From positions 82,792 through 146,791 of the forward strand of contig JBBRPH010000004.1 of NCBI GenBank assembly GCA_038228295.1: DNA of 64,000 bases, read 5' to 3'. Shown here in pieces: positions 24,738 to 33,605 of this stretch (the first letter of the stretch is position 1; each line of letters starts with the position of its first letter). The translations under genes and the position numbers were made by a program. This DNA is from JAICKM01 sp038228295. GTDB lineage: Bacteria > Chloroflexota > Chloroflexia > QHBQ01 > JAICKM01. The notes below the pieces were generated by a model. That model saw only the letters and a program-made list of their open reading frames with translations. It had not been told where the DNA came from and ran no database searches.

Positions 24738-25604
24738 ATGGTGCGGATTGGTATTGTGACCGATAGTACGGCCCATGTGCCCGATGAACTGGTGGCAAAA
24801 TACGATCTACGGGTGGCGCATCTATCGGTGCTGTTCGGCAAACAGAGCGTGCGGGAACACGACATCAGCACCGAGGAATTTTTTCGCCGCGCCAAAGCCT
24901 CACCCACCTTGCCTACCACTTCGCAGCCGACCCCCGACGAGTTTTTGCGCGTCTACCGCGATCTGGCGAAAGACCATGACAGCATCGTAGTCGTCACGAT
25001 GTCGCACAAGCTGAGCGGCACGATTAATTCGGCGCGTTTGGCGGCCGGCCTGATCGCCGACGAAGGGGTGAAGATCACGGTTGTAGACACGCTCTCGGCC
25101 TGGATGGGCACCGGCATGATGGCGATTGCGGCCGGACAAGCCGCGCAAGCCGGTAAATCGCACGAAGACTGCGTGGCACTAGTCGAAGATTTAGTCAAAC
25201 GGATGCAGATCCTGCTTGTGGTGGACACGCTAGAGTACCTGCAACGCGGCGGCCGCATTGGCGGCGCGCAGGCCATGATCGGCACGATGTTGCAGATCAA
25301 GCCGGTGCTGACAGTGCGCGATGGCCTGGTGCAGCCGTTGGAACGGGTGCGAACCAAGCGCAAAGCGGTGGAGCGAATCGTAGACATCCTGGCGGACCAT
25401 GTGAAAGACCAGTCTTATACCGCCACGGTCGGCTACACCACCACACCGGAAGAGGCCGAACAGTTGCGCGACACCATCCGTCGCCGTGCGCCCAACGTGC
25501 GCGAGTTTTATATCAGCCCGGTCAGCCCGGTGGTGGCGGTGCATATTGGGCCGGGGGCGCTGGGCCTGGTCTACTACGTCAACCCGCCGGATGCCGGCAA
25601 ATAA
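24738..25604 (+). CDS. DegV-family fatty-acid-binding protein
   Basis: The 288-residue protein fits DegV/FakB: IGIVTDSTAHVPDELV at the start, LPTTSQPTPDEF (the TSQPS block), and the conserved Ser/Thr and Arg in SHKLSGTINSA and LEYLQRGGRIGGAQAMIG. FakB proteins hold a fatty acid for the kinase FakA, feeding it into phospholipid synthesis; no FakA gene is nearby. ATG 24738 has a perfect AAGGAGG five nt before. The frame upstream to 24522 overlaps the preceding gene and is not used. Confidence 0.9.
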   Translation: MVRIGIVTDSTAHVPDELVAKYDLRVAHLSVLFGKQSVREHDISTEEFFRRAKASPTLPTTSQPTPDEFLRVYRDLAKDHDSIVVVTMSHKLSGTINSARLAAGLIADEGVKITVVDTLSAWMGTGMMAIAAGQAAQAGKSHEDCVALVEDLVKRMQILLVVDTLEYLQRGGRIGGAQAMIGTMLQIKPVLTVRDGLVQPLERVRTKRKAVERIVDILADHVKDQSYTATVGYTTTPEEAEQLRDTIRRRAPNVREFYISPVSPVVAVHIGPGALGLVYYVNPPDAGK

Positions 25605-25623
25605 ATAGGAGGAGTGGCCTGTC

Positions 25624-26145
25624 ATGCCCCACCTCGCTCATTTCATTCGTATCGCTGCGCCGGTGGAGCGCGTGTTTGCCTTTCTAGCCGACCCGACCAA
25701 CATCCCTCGCATCCAAACCGAGTTCCGTAGTGTGCGCCTGCTCACACCGCAGGCGCAGGGGCTAGGAGCCGGCATTGAAGCGCACGGCACCTTTCGCGGC
25801 CTGCCTCTGACCGCTCAGATGCAGATCGTCGCCTTCGAACCACCCCAGCTGTTGGTCAGCGAGAGCAGCGGCATGGTGCAAAGCCGCACCACCTGGCGGG
25901 TCGCCGCTGACCCTGATCCTGCTCTCACCACGGATGCCGCCCTCCTTACTAGCTCATCGCCCCTTGCACCGGGCAGTCGCGTCACCCTCAGCATTGACTA
26001 TACCGTAACCATCCCCGGCCTCGCCCTGCTCGGCTCTCTCGTCCAACGCGACCTCGACAGCATGACTATCGCGGCGTTGCGGCGGCTCAAAGAGTTAGTC
26101 GAAAGTGAAAAGTGGAGGGATCATGGTTACGGCGGAGCGGTTTGA
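25624..26145 (+). CDS. SRPBCC-family protein (polyketide cyclase/START-like)
   Basis: The 173-residue protein opens with HFIRIAAPVERVFAFLADPTNIPRI, the typical first strand and helix of the SRPBCC fold, and ends with the long C-terminal helix DLDSMTIAALRRLKELVESE. The family binds hydrophobic ligands in a deep pocket. Residues 90-125 hold a loop longer than usual (PDPALTTDAALLTSSSPLAPG). Following DegV, a lipid-related ligand is plausible. It overlaps the four-helix-bundle gene by 23 nt. Confidence 0.8.
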   Translation: MPHLAHFIRIAAPVERVFAFLADPTNIPRIQTEFRSVRLLTPQAQGLGAGIEAHGTFRGLPLTAQMQIVAFEPPQLLVSESSGMVQSRTTWRVAADPDPALTTDAALLTSSSPLAPGSRVTLSIDYTVTIPGLALLGSLVQRDLDSMTIAALRRLKELVESEKWRDHGYGGAV

Positions 26146-26530
26146 AGATTTGCAGACTTGGCAAAAGGCGCGGGCGCTAACAGCGGCGATTTATGGTGCA
26201 ACCCGGCACGGTGCATTCGCTAAAGATTTTGGTCTTACTAACCAAATACAACGTGCTGCTGTCTCTGTCATGTCCAACATTGCGGAAGGATTTGAGCGTG
26301 GCGGCTTGCCGGAGTTTCACCATTTCCTGAGCATTGCTAAAGCCTCATGTGGAGAGGTGCGCTCTCAGTTGTATATTGCCCTGGATGTAGGATATCTGGA
26401 TGCGGATCAGTTCCGCAGCCTTTCAATGCAGGCGGAAGAAGTCAGTAAAATGCTTGCGGGCCTCCGCGACTCTGTTGAGCGAAAGCGAGTAGCGCAACAG
26501 AAACCCAGCCCACGCTCCAGATCCAGCTAA
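26123..26530 (+). CDS. four-helix-bundle protein (S23/IVS family)
   Basis: The 135-residue protein matches the family first seen as ORFs in 23S rRNA intervening sequences: ERFEDLQTWQKARALTAAIY, FAKDFGLTNQIQRAAVSVMSNIAEGFERG and EFHHFLSIAKASCGEVRSQL. It forms pentameric four-helix bundles; its function is not known. It is not within an rRNA gene here. ATG 26123 has GGAGG four nt upstream; the frame reaches 26105. AT content and codon use differ a little from the neighbours, and repeat DNA follows it, so transfer is possible. Confidence 0.85.
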   Translation: MVTAERFEDLQTWQKARALTAAIYGATRHGAFAKDFGLTNQIQRAAVSVMSNIAEGFERGGLPEFHHFLSIAKASCGEVRSQLYIALDVGYLDADQFRSLSMQAEEVSKMLAGLRDSVERKRVAQQKPSPRSRSS

Positions 26531-26562
26531 TATCAGATGTCACGCTCCTGAAACCTCAGAGC

Positions 26563-26637
26563 CTTTGTGCCTCCTCACAAGCAATCGCTTTCAACTTTTC
26601 CCTTTCCCCCTTCAACTTTCAACTTTTCCTTTTCTCC
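26563..26637. repeat. pyrimidine-rich heptamer tract
   Basis: The sequence can be cut into heptamers TCAACTT, TTCCCTT, TCCCCCT, TCAACTT, TCAACTT, TTCCTTT, from about 26590 on. Before it is a degenerate octamer tract (CTTTGTGC/CTCCTCAC). It fills most of the 122-nt gap before the methyltransferase gene. Confidence 0.65.
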
Positions 26638-26643
26638 TGCGTA

Positions 26644-26654
26644 TATAGTATTAT
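26644..26654 (+). promoter_or_regulatory. -10 elements at the methyltransferase start
   Basis: TATAGT (26644-26649) overlaps TATTAT (26649-26654). The second is seven nt before ATG 26662, which would give a leaderless mRNA; with the first, a start near 26656 favours the same ATG. There is no ribosome site before either ATG. Confidence 0.4.
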
Positions 26655-27807
26655 GGACCCAATGAACACGCTTCCGGCCACACCATTGATCGGCATTATT
26701 CGTGACCGCATCCGCGCGGCGGGCGGGCGCATCTCGTTTGCCGAGTACATGGATCTGGCCTTGTACCACCCTCAGTACGGCTATTACAGTGCGGGTGTGG
26801 TGGCGCTGGGGCGGGAGGGTGATTTTACCACGTCGCCGGAGGTGGATCCGGCCTTTGGCGCGGCGTTGGCGCAGTTTGCCCGGCGCTGCGATGCTGCGCT
26901 GGACAGCCCGGCGCGCTTCCTGCTGGCCGAGCATGGGGCGGGATCAGGGCGGCTGATGGTGGATCTGCTGACGGCATTAGGAACGGATGGCGCACGCCTT
27001 GCGGCGCGGTTGGACGCGGTGATCGTGGAACGCAGTCCGGCGCTGCGGGTGCGGCAGGCGGCGACACTGGCGGCGGCCGGCTATGCCGATCGCGTGCGCT
27101 GGGCCGACACGGCGACAGGTACCGGGCTGGTGTTCAGCAACGAATTAGTGGATGCTTTCGCGGTGCATCGGGTGGTGTGGACCGCTGTGGGTTGGACCGA
27201 GCTATATGTGGCGCTGGATAGCAACGCGCGTTTGGTGGAGGAACAGGGGCCACTGTCCGATCTAGCGCTCGCTACCTACTTTACCGACCTCGACATCCTG
27301 CCGCCACTCGATCAACCCTGCGAGGTGAACTTGGCCGCGCCGGCTTGGCTGCGCGGCGTGGCGGCGGGTCTGGATCGTGGCTTTGTGCTGACTATTGATT
27401 ATGGCGACAGTGCGGCTCGGCTCTATAGCGTGCTGCGTCCGCAGGGCACCTTGCTCTGCTACACGGCGGGCCGCGTGACCGACGACCTGTATAGCGCGCC
27501 GGGGCAGCAGGATATGACCGCGCACGTAGATTTCACCACCCTGGAGTGTACCGGCTACACGCTAGACCTGGAGACGGTGGCGGCGACGCGGCAAACGGCG
27601 TTTCTCGTCGGTCTGGGCCTAGGGGAGGCGATTGCCGCTGTGAGCACGCGCGTACCCGGCGACCGGCCGGCCTACGAGGCGGCCTTGGCGCGCCGGGCGC
27701 GCCTGTTTCGCCTGATCGATCCTGATGGGTTGGGCCGCTTCCATGTGCTGGTGCAGGCTAAAGGCGTGCCGGCCGCCCGCCACGCGATCCTGGCGGGGCC
27801 GGGGTGA
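26653..27807 (+). CDS. MidA/NDUFAF7-type SAM-dependent methyltransferase
   Basis: The 384-residue protein matches the SAM-dependent methyltransferase family of MidA/NDUFAF7: GGRISFAEYMDLALYHPQYGYYS (first helix), GDFTTSPEVDPAFG, the SAM-binding LAEHGAGSGRLMVDLL and NELVDAFAVHR. NDUFAF7 dimethylates an arginine of complex I subunit NDUFS2; bacterial substrates are mostly unknown. Start options are ATG 26653 and ATG 26662; promoter spacing favours 26662 as leaderless. The stop overlaps the GTG of the next gene by four bases, so the two are coupled. It starts a four-gene operon with the DA1-like peptidase, VWA protein and birA. Confidence 0.87.
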   Translation: MDPMNTLPATPLIGIIRDRIRAAGGRISFAEYMDLALYHPQYGYYSAGVVALGREGDFTTSPEVDPAFGAALAQFARRCDAALDSPARFLLAEHGAGSGRLMVDLLTALGTDGARLAARLDAVIVERSPALRVRQAATLAAAGYADRVRWADTATGTGLVFSNELVDAFAVHRVVWTAVGWTELYVALDSNARLVEEQGPLSDLALATYFTDLDILPPLDQPCEVNLAAPAWLRGVAAGLDRGFVLTIDYGDSAARLYSVLRPQGTLLCYTAGRVTDDLYSAPGQQDMTAHVDFTTLECTGYTLDLETVAATRQTAFLVGLGLGEAIAAVSTRVPGDRPAYEAALARRARLFRLIDPDGLGRFHVLVQAKGVPAARHAILAGPG

Positions 27808-28733
27808 CGGCGGCCTTGCCCGCGCACCGCGCGCAGTGGTGCAACGCCTGCGGCACCACCCTAGTCGCCCATGATATGGTGCGCTTGAGCATGGGCGGCG
27901 ACGACCCCACCGCGCATTACTACTGCGCGGCCTGTGCCGGTCGTATCCTGCGCTGCGCGGTCTGCGACTTGGCGCTGGATACGCGGACGGGACCACTCTA
28001 CGCGCTGGGCGGCGCGGCACGGCGGCTCTATTGCCCGGCCTGTTGGGCGCGCCCCCACTGCCACGCCTGTGGGCGACCCGTCGGGGCACAGTTCTACCGC
28101 CGCCCAGATGGGCGCGTGTTCTGCAACGGCTGCCATACTACTGCCGTCTACGATCCCGGCGCGGCCGAGCAGATTTACGCCCGTATCCGCCGCAGCGTCG
28201 CAACCGTGCTAGGAATGGAGTTAAATATAGGGGCAACCTTGCATCTGGTCAACCGCACCCAACTGGCGGCGTTGCGCGCCGGGGCGGGAGCCGACCTCAC
28301 CCCCCAATCCTCTTCCCTAAGAAGGAAGGGGGAGTCTACGTCGTCCAACACCCCGCCTTTTGTGGGGGGGGGGTTGGGGGAGCAGGCGGACGGCGGGCCG
28401 GATTTAGTGGGGCTATTTGTCCATGCCGGGCGGCTGCGGGCCATCTATGTCGAATATGGACTGCCGCGTATCTTCTTTAGCGAAGTGCTGGCCCACGAAT
28501 ATGCCCACGCCTGGCAGGCCGAAAACGCGCCGCTGCTGGCCGACCCGGAACTGCGCGAGGGCTTTGCCGAGTGGGTGGCCTATAAGACGGTCGAGAGTTG
28601 GGGTTGTCGCCTGCGCCTGAATCGTTTCCAGGCGCGGCAAGATGAGTATGGAGCCGGGTTGCGCCGTATGCTGGGCTGGGAAGCCGCCGCCGACGTGGCC
28701 GGGGTGTTAGAGCGCGTTAGGCGCGAAAGGTGA
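27804..28733 (+). CDS. DA1-like zinc metallopeptidase with treble LIM-like zinc fingers
   Basis: The 309-residue protein begins with paired CxxC sites: C13/C16, C41/C44, C51/C54, C77/C80, C86/C89 and C107/C110, as in LIM-type fingers. It then has a peptidase with HEYAH (H231, E232, H235) and a downstream Glu in REGFAEW. Plant DA1 has the same order, LIM plus HEMMH peptidase, with YGLPR just before the helix, as here (VEYGLPRIFFSEVLAHEYAHAW). Plant DA1 is a ubiquitin-activated peptidase of growth regulators; bacterial members have no known substrate. Residues 164-194 are encoded by a palindromic element (28296-28386) inserted in frame between the fingers and the catalytic domain. It begins with GTG in a four-base overlap. 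Confidence 0.82.
   Translation: MTAALPAHRAQWCNACGTTLVAHDMVRLSMGGDDPTAHYYCAACAGRILRCAVCDLALDTRTGPLYALGGAARRLYCPACWARPHCHACGRPVGAQFYRRPDGRVFCNGCHTTAVYDPGAAEQIYARIRRSVATVLGMELNIGATLHLVNRTQLAALRAGAGADLTPQSSSLRRKGESTSSNTPPFVGGGLGEQADGGPDLVGLFVHAGRLRAIYVEYGLPRIFFSEVLAHEYAHAWQAENAPLLADPELREGFAEWVAYKTVESWGCRLRLNRFQARQDEYGAGLRRMLGWEAAADVAGVLERVRRER
28296..28386 (+). repeat. palindromic element inserted in frame in the DA1-like gene
   Basis: The outer arms CTCACCCCCCAATCC and GGGTTGGGGGAG pair; inside is CCTCTTCCC-TAAG-AAGGAAGGGG and a run of ten Gs. It is translated as about 31 residues beginning DLTPQSSSLRRKGES. A second copy with the same reading frame lies at 39505-39600 in the second caspase gene. 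Confidence 0.8.
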
Positions 28734-28739
28734 AACGCG

Positions 28740-30119
28740 ATGCCCGATGAAGTCACGCTGCAATGTCGCCTGAATACCCAAGCGGTGCCTGCGTCCAGCG
28801 AACCCCGCTTGGTCTACCTGGTGGTGGATGTGCGCCCGGCGGCCAACCTCGGTATGCGCTCGGTGCCGGTTAACCTCGGCATCGTGCTGGACATCAGCGA
28901 GTCCATGCGCCTGCCGGTCCTCAGCCAGGCGCAGTTTCAGGAGTTGGCGCGGTTAGGCCATGTCAAAGAGGTGATCGCCGACGGCATTCCCGTCTGGACT
29001 TTCCCGCATATCCCTGACCATATCCGCCGCGCCGCGCCGTCCAACCTCGACGCGGTGAAGCAGGCGTTGCGCGAGGCGGTGGGCCATGTGGAAGCAGGCG
29101 ACCGCTTTTCGCTGGTAGCGTTTGCCGGGCGGGCCGAGGTGCTACTGCACGGCCTTAGCGGCGCGGAGAGTGCCCGCATCCCCGAAGCAGTGGAGCGGCT
29201 GGATGCGGTGCGTCTGGGTGATGAGACGGATATGGCCTCCGGTATCTCAGCGGGTTTAGCCGAACTCCAGGTCGGCGCCGGTGACAGTCTGATCAGTCGT
29301 ATGATCGTGCTGACCGATGGTTTCACGCGCGATCCTGATACAGTGGCCGGGCTGGCCCGCCAGGCCAAAGCGGCCGGCGTGGCTGTCAGCACGGTCGGGG
29401 TGGGTAGTGAGTTCAACGAGCGACTATTAGTCGCGATGGCCGACGAGAGCCAGGGCAACGCTTACTTGGCCCCGGAACCAAAAGACATCCCGCCTGCCTT
29501 CGCCAAAGAACTCGAAGCCGTGCAGTCCATCAGCGTGCGCCGGTTGGTTGTCACGTTGCGGCTGAGTGCAGGCGTGGAACTGCGTCGTGCCCATCGTATT
29601 CGCCCGGTGATCAGCACCCTGCGCGACGTGGAGATCCAGGACCGTACCGCTACATTCGACCTGGGCGATCTGGCCGCCGATGCGCCGCCCGCGCTGCTGC
29701 TTGAATTGATCGTACCGACACGCGCCGCCGGCAGCTTCCGCATTGCCAATGTGACGCTGGCCTACGACGTGCCGGGACCGACCGGCACCACCGGCGCGCA
29801 AGCCCGCAGCGATGTGTTGCTCGATTTCAGTGCCTCCGGCATGGGTGCGCTCGACCCGCAAGTGATGAACACCGTCGAAAAGATCAGCGCCTTCAATCTG
29901 CAAACCCGCGCGCTTGATGAAGCCGCCGTGGGCAATATCGCCGGCGCGACCAGCAAGCTGCGCCAAGCTGCCACACGCCTGCTTGACATGGGTGAAACCG
30001 ACTTAGCCCAGGCCGCCGGCGCGGAAGCGGACAAGCTGGAACAGGGCGGCCAGGTCTCCGCCGAGGGCGCGAAAAAACTGCGCTACGATACGCGGCGGCT
30101 GACACAGCGGCTGGAGTAG
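28740..30119 (+). CDS. VWA-domain protein
   Basis: The 459-residue protein has a von Willebrand A domain with a full MIDAS: DISES (about 51-55), T in GDETDMASG and D in VLTDGF. An insertion of about 30 residues follows DISES (GHVKEVIADGIPVWTFPHIP), longer than in canonical VWA domains. The C-terminal 200 residues hold a beta-rich middle and a helical end (AISK-type repeats: NIAGATSKLRQAATRLLDMG). Such proteins bind partners through a bound metal. It sits between a peptidase and birA in one operon; the partner is unknown. No signal peptide. Confidence 0.82.
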   Translation: MPDEVTLQCRLNTQAVPASSEPRLVYLVVDVRPAANLGMRSVPVNLGIVLDISESMRLPVLSQAQFQELARLGHVKEVIADGIPVWTFPHIPDHIRRAAPSNLDAVKQALREAVGHVEAGDRFSLVAFAGRAEVLLHGLSGAESARIPEAVERLDAVRLGDETDMASGISAGLAELQVGAGDSLISRMIVLTDGFTRDPDTVAGLARQAKAAGVAVSTVGVGSEFNERLLVAMADESQGNAYLAPEPKDIPPAFAKELEAVQSISVRRLVVTLRLSAGVELRRAHRIRPVISTLRDVEIQDRTATFDLGDLAADAPPALLLELIVPTRAAGSFRIANVTLAYDVPGPTGTTGAQARSDVLLDFSASGMGALDPQVMNTVEKISAFNLQTRALDEAAVGNIAGATSKLRQAATRLLDMGETDLAQAAGAEADKLEQGGQVSAEGAKKLRYDTRRLTQRLE

Positions 30120-30122
30120 GCG

Positions 30123-30869
30123 ATGCAGCCCGCGCTTCGCTTTGGCCGCCCGCTGCTACGCTACGGGCAGGTGGGTTCTACCAACGACTTGGCCCGCGCG
30201 GCGGCACGGGCGGGTGCGGCGGAGGGTTGGTTGGCGCTGGCGGAGGAGCAGGTGGCCGGACGCGGGCAACGCGGGCGGATGTGGCTGGCTCCGCCGGGCA
30301 GCGCGATCCTGGCTTCCTTGTTGCTGCGTCCCCACACTCCGCCCGCCGAGATGTTCGCGCCAACGATGATCCTGGGGTTGGCGATCCAGGCGGCGGCGCG
30401 GGCCTGGGGTGCCCCCGCTGTGCTGAAGTGGCCGAACGATGTACTGTGCCGCGGGCGTAAGCTGGCCGGGGTATTGTGCGAAGCGGCGATGGCCGGGGGG
30501 CAAACCGAATGGATAGTGGCCGGCTTTGGGGTCAACATCGCATTCGACCCAGCGGTGGTAGGTTTGAGTGACGTAGCGACTAGCTTGCACGCCGAGATCG
30601 CTGGGCCGTCGCCTGACAGGGCGGCCGTACTGGCGTGTATCCTGGCTGAAGCGGAGGCGCGCTACGACCGCTGGCAGGCGGGCGACTACACGACGATCTG
30701 GACTGAGTGGCAGGCCGCGCTGATCACGCTGGGGCAAAGCGTGGCGATTGACTCCGGTGACGGTTACCTCGTGCGCGGGACTGCCGTGCGCGTGGCCGCC
30801 GACGGCGCGCTGGTGCTGGCAACCGCCGGCGGTGAACAGCGCGTGGTGACGGGCACAGTGCTGGTCTGA
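30123..30869 (+). CDS. birA: biotin--[acetyl-CoA-carboxylase] ligase
   Basis: The 248-residue protein has the class I biotin ligase motifs: STNDLA, GRGQRGR (biotinyl-AMP loop, about 47-53), LKWPNDV and KLAGVLCEA, and a C-terminal SH3-like part (GYLVRGTAVRVAADGALVL). It forms biotinyl-AMP and transfers biotin to the carboxylase BCCP lysine. There is no N-terminal DNA-binding helix-turn-helix, so it does not repress biotin genes. It starts three nt after the VWA stop. The link with VWA and the peptidase is unexplained. Confidence 0.92.
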   Translation: MQPALRFGRPLLRYGQVGSTNDLARAAARAGAAEGWLALAEEQVAGRGQRGRMWLAPPGSAILASLLLRPHTPPAEMFAPTMILGLAIQAAARAWGAPAVLKWPNDVLCRGRKLAGVLCEAAMAGGQTEWIVAGFGVNIAFDPAVVGLSDVATSLHAEIAGPSPDRAAVLACILAEAEARYDRWQAGDYTTIWTEWQAALITLGQSVAIDSGDGYLVRGTAVRVAADGALVLATAGGEQRVVTGTVLV

Positions 30870-30965
30870 GTGCCAAGTGCGGCCGCAGCTGTGCAACCTT
30901 TAGCCCTGTAACTGCGTTATTGGTGTATGAGTGGCCGATTTCTGACGGAGTACGGCTGCTTATGG

Positions 30966-30971
30966 TATAAT
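30966..30971 (+). promoter_or_regulatory. extended -10 promoter of lon
   Basis: TGGTATAAT has an extended -10 (TGn before TATAAT at 30966-30971). The -35 is weak (TCTGAC 30941-30946, 19 bp away). The leader is about 70 nt. No CIRCE or HAIR-type heat-shock operator was seen. Confidence 0.6.
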
Positions 30972-31047
30972 ACAGGAGCTAGGGGATGCACTGTCACCTA
31001 ATATATGGCGGGGCAGCACCGATCACCGTAGGCTGAAGGATATGCTG

Positions 31048-33594
31048 ATGAGCAGCGACGTGCCGCGCGGAAAAGACTTTCCGCTCCTTCCACTCAAGAA
31101 TGTTGTTGTATTTCCTCGCACCCTTGTCACCCTCACGGTGGGCCGCGCCCGCTCGATTCGTGCCCTGGAAGAAGCGTCGGGTCGCGACCGCCGCTTGATT
31201 GTGGCGACCCAACGCGCCGGGCAGGCTGATGAGCCGGAAGCGGAGGATATTTACGAGATCGGGACGTTAGTTGAAATAGCGCAAGTGCAGCGGCAGGCCG
31301 ACGGTAATCTGCAAGTCAACGTCGAAGGCTTGCGCCGTGTCCGCGTGGCCGGCTATGGGCAAAGCGACCCCTTCTTCATCGTTCAGGTGGGCGATGTGGC
31401 CGAGCAGTTGGGTAGCGGCCCCGTCGTGGAGGCGCTGATGCGCCATCTGGTCGAGCTGTTCAGCCGTTATGCTGCCATGAACAGCAAAGTGCCGGCTGAG
31501 GCGGTGGAAACCGTCCGTGCTGTACGCCATCCCGGCTACTTGGCCGACTTGTTGGCCGCCCATGTGGTGCCCGATGCCCATGAACGCCAGGCCATCCTGG
31601 AACAAATGGACCAGATCGAGCGGCTCGAACATGTCGGCGCGGTGCTGACCGGCGAACTGGATGTGCTGGAGCTAGATCAGCGTATCCGCAACAAGGTGCG
31701 CTCGCAGATCGACAAAAACCAGCGCGAGTTTTACCTGCGTGAACAGCTCAAGGCGATCCACGACGAACTCAGCGGCGAAGGTGGCAATGAGCTGACTGAA
31801 CTGCGCGAGAAGCTAGAGGCCAAAGGGCTGCCCGACGAGGCGGCGGCTAAAGTCCGTAAAGAGATCAATCGTCTGGAGCGGATGCCTTCAGCCTCACCGG
31901 AAGGCACGGTGATCCGCAACTACATTGATTGGATTCTAGCGCTGCCCTGGACGGAACGGACCACCGACGTGCTGGATACCGCCGTGGCCGAGCGGGTGCT
32001 GAACGAAGATCACTATGGACTGGATAAGATCAAAGAGCGTATCCTGGAGTTTCTGGCCGTGCGTCAGCTAACACAGGCGGCGCTTGCCGGCGGCGCGGCC
32101 GGCGATCCGCCGGGGGATAGCGATGCTTCCGGCAAGGGACCCAATCCCGCCTCGCCTGCCGAGCGTAAGCGGCGCCTGCTCAAAGGGCCGCTACTCTGCT
32201 TCGTCGGTCCACCGGGGGTGGGCAAGACCAGCCTGGGACAATCTATCGCCGACTCGATGGGCCGCCACTTTGTGCGAATCGCGCTGGGCGGGGTCCACGA
32301 TGAGGCGGAAATCCGCGGCCACCGCCGCACCTACGTGGGGGCGATGCCGGGGCGTATCATCCAGGGGATGAAAACCGCCGGCACACGCAATCCACTCATC
32401 CTGCTGGACGAGATCGACAAACTCGCCAGCGACTATCGGGGCGACCCGGCTTCAGCCTTGCTCGAAGTCCTCGACCCGGAACAGAACTGGAACTTTAACG
32501 ATCACTATCTGGACCTGCCCTACGATCTGTCCGAGGTGCTGTTTATCACCACCGCGAACAATCTCCACGCCATCCCGCGCCCGTTGCGCGACCGTATGGA
32601 GATCATCGAACTGAGCGGGTATACCGAAGACGAAAAAGCTCAGATCGCTCGACGGTATTTGCTGCCGCGCCAGTTGCAGGCCCACGGCTTGACGCCCGGC
32701 GCGATTGAAATCCCGGAAAAAATCTTGCGCCTGATCATCCGCACCCATACCCGCGAGGCCGGGGTGCGCGATCTGGAACGCAAGTTAGCGGCGATCTGCC
32801 GCAAGGCGGCCCGCCGCGTGGTGCTGGGACGCACCACGCGCGTGCGGGTGACGCCGCATAACTTGGAAGAGTTTCTCGGTCCCGGCCGCTTGGCCGGGGA
32901 ACTGGAGTCGCTGGGACTGGCCCAGATCGGGGTGGCGCTGGGGTTGGCTTGGACCGAACACGGTGGCGAATTGCTGCCGGTGGAGGTGGCGACCATGCCG
33001 GGCCACGGCAGCCTGACCATCACCGGGCGGCTGGGCGATGTGATGCAGGAGTCGGCTCGGGCCGCTCTGAGTTACGCCCGGTCGCGCGCCGGGGCACTGC
33101 ACATTGATCCCGACTTTCAGGAGAAAACCGATCTGCACATCCACCTGCCGGAAGGGTCGATCGCAAAGGACGGACCTTCCGCCGGTATCACGATGGCCGC
33201 TGCCCTGGTGTCGGCGCTTACCCGCCGACCGTTGCGCCATGATACGGCCATGACCGGCGAGATTACTTTACGCGGACGGGTGTTGCCGATTGGCGGCTTA
33301 AAAGAGAAAGTGTTGGCCGCGCATCGTGCCGGCATGAAGCGCATCATCGCCCCGGCAGACAACCGGCGCGATCTGCTTGAATTGCCGCGTAACGTGCGCC
33401 GTGAGTTGGAGTTCCTGTGGGTGGAGAACATGGACCAAGTGTTGGAGGCGACATTCGCCCTCGACGCAGGGATCGGTGATGCCCCGGCCGTGGTGCCGAG
33501 CGCAACCGCCCCCGCCCCGGCCCCCGCTCCGGTCCCGTTGGAGCCGGCGGGCGTGCCGGCTGCCGCGCAACCGGACCTCCAGCCATCCGCCTAA
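31048..33594 (+). CDS. lon: ATP-dependent protease Lon
   Basis: The 848-residue protein has the Lon order: N-terminal substrate domain (FPLLPLKNVVVFPRTLVTL), coiled coil, AAA+ module with Walker A GPPGVGKTS (about 386) and Walker B LILLDEIDK, then the peptidase with Ser in KDGPSAGIT (about 711) and Lys in GGLKEKVLAA (about 754). It degrades misfolded and regulatory proteins in the cytoplasm. Unusual are a 26-residue Gly/Asp/Ser/Pro linker before Walker A (after RQLTQAALAG) and a Pro/Ala tail. ATG 31048 is chosen as AAGGA is seven nt upstream; ATG 31042 is one nt from it. There is a stem-loop 90 nt after the stop. Confidence 0.97.
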   Translation: MSSDVPRGKDFPLLPLKNVVVFPRTLVTLTVGRARSIRALEEASGRDRRLIVATQRAGQADEPEAEDIYEIGTLVEIAQVQRQADGNLQVNVEGLRRVRVAGYGQSDPFFIVQVGDVAEQLGSGPVVEALMRHLVELFSRYAAMNSKVPAEAVETVRAVRHPGYLADLLAAHVVPDAHERQAILEQMDQIERLEHVGAVLTGELDVLELDQRIRNKVRSQIDKNQREFYLREQLKAIHDELSGEGGNELTELREKLEAKGLPDEAAAKVRKEINRLERMPSASPEGTVIRNYIDWILALPWTERTTDVLDTAVAERVLNEDHYGLDKIKERILEFLAVRQLTQAALAGGAAGDPPGDSDASGKGPNPASPAERKRRLLKGPLLCFVGPPGVGKTSLGQSIADSMGRHFVRIALGGVHDEAEIRGHRRTYVGAMPGRIIQGMKTAGTRNPLILLDEIDKLASDYRGDPASALLEVLDPEQNWNFNDHYLDLPYDLSEVLFITTANNLHAIPRPLRDRMEIIELSGYTEDEKAQIARRYLLPRQLQAHGLTPGAIEIPEKILRLIIRTHTREAGVRDLERKLAAICRKAARRVVLGRTTRVRVTPHNLEEFLGPGRLAGELESLGLAQIGVALGLAWTEHGGELLPVEVATMPGHGSLTITGRLGDVMQESARAALSYARSRAGALHIDPDFQEKTDLHIHLPEGSIAKDGPSAGITMAAALVSALTRRPLRHDTAMTGEITLRGRVLPIGGLKEKVLAAHRAGMKRIIAPADNRRDLLELPRNVRRELEFLWVENMDQVLEATFALDAGIGDAPAVVPSATAPAPAPAPVPLEPAGVPAAAQPDLQPSA

Positions 33595-33605
33595 CCCAAT
33601 TGCCC

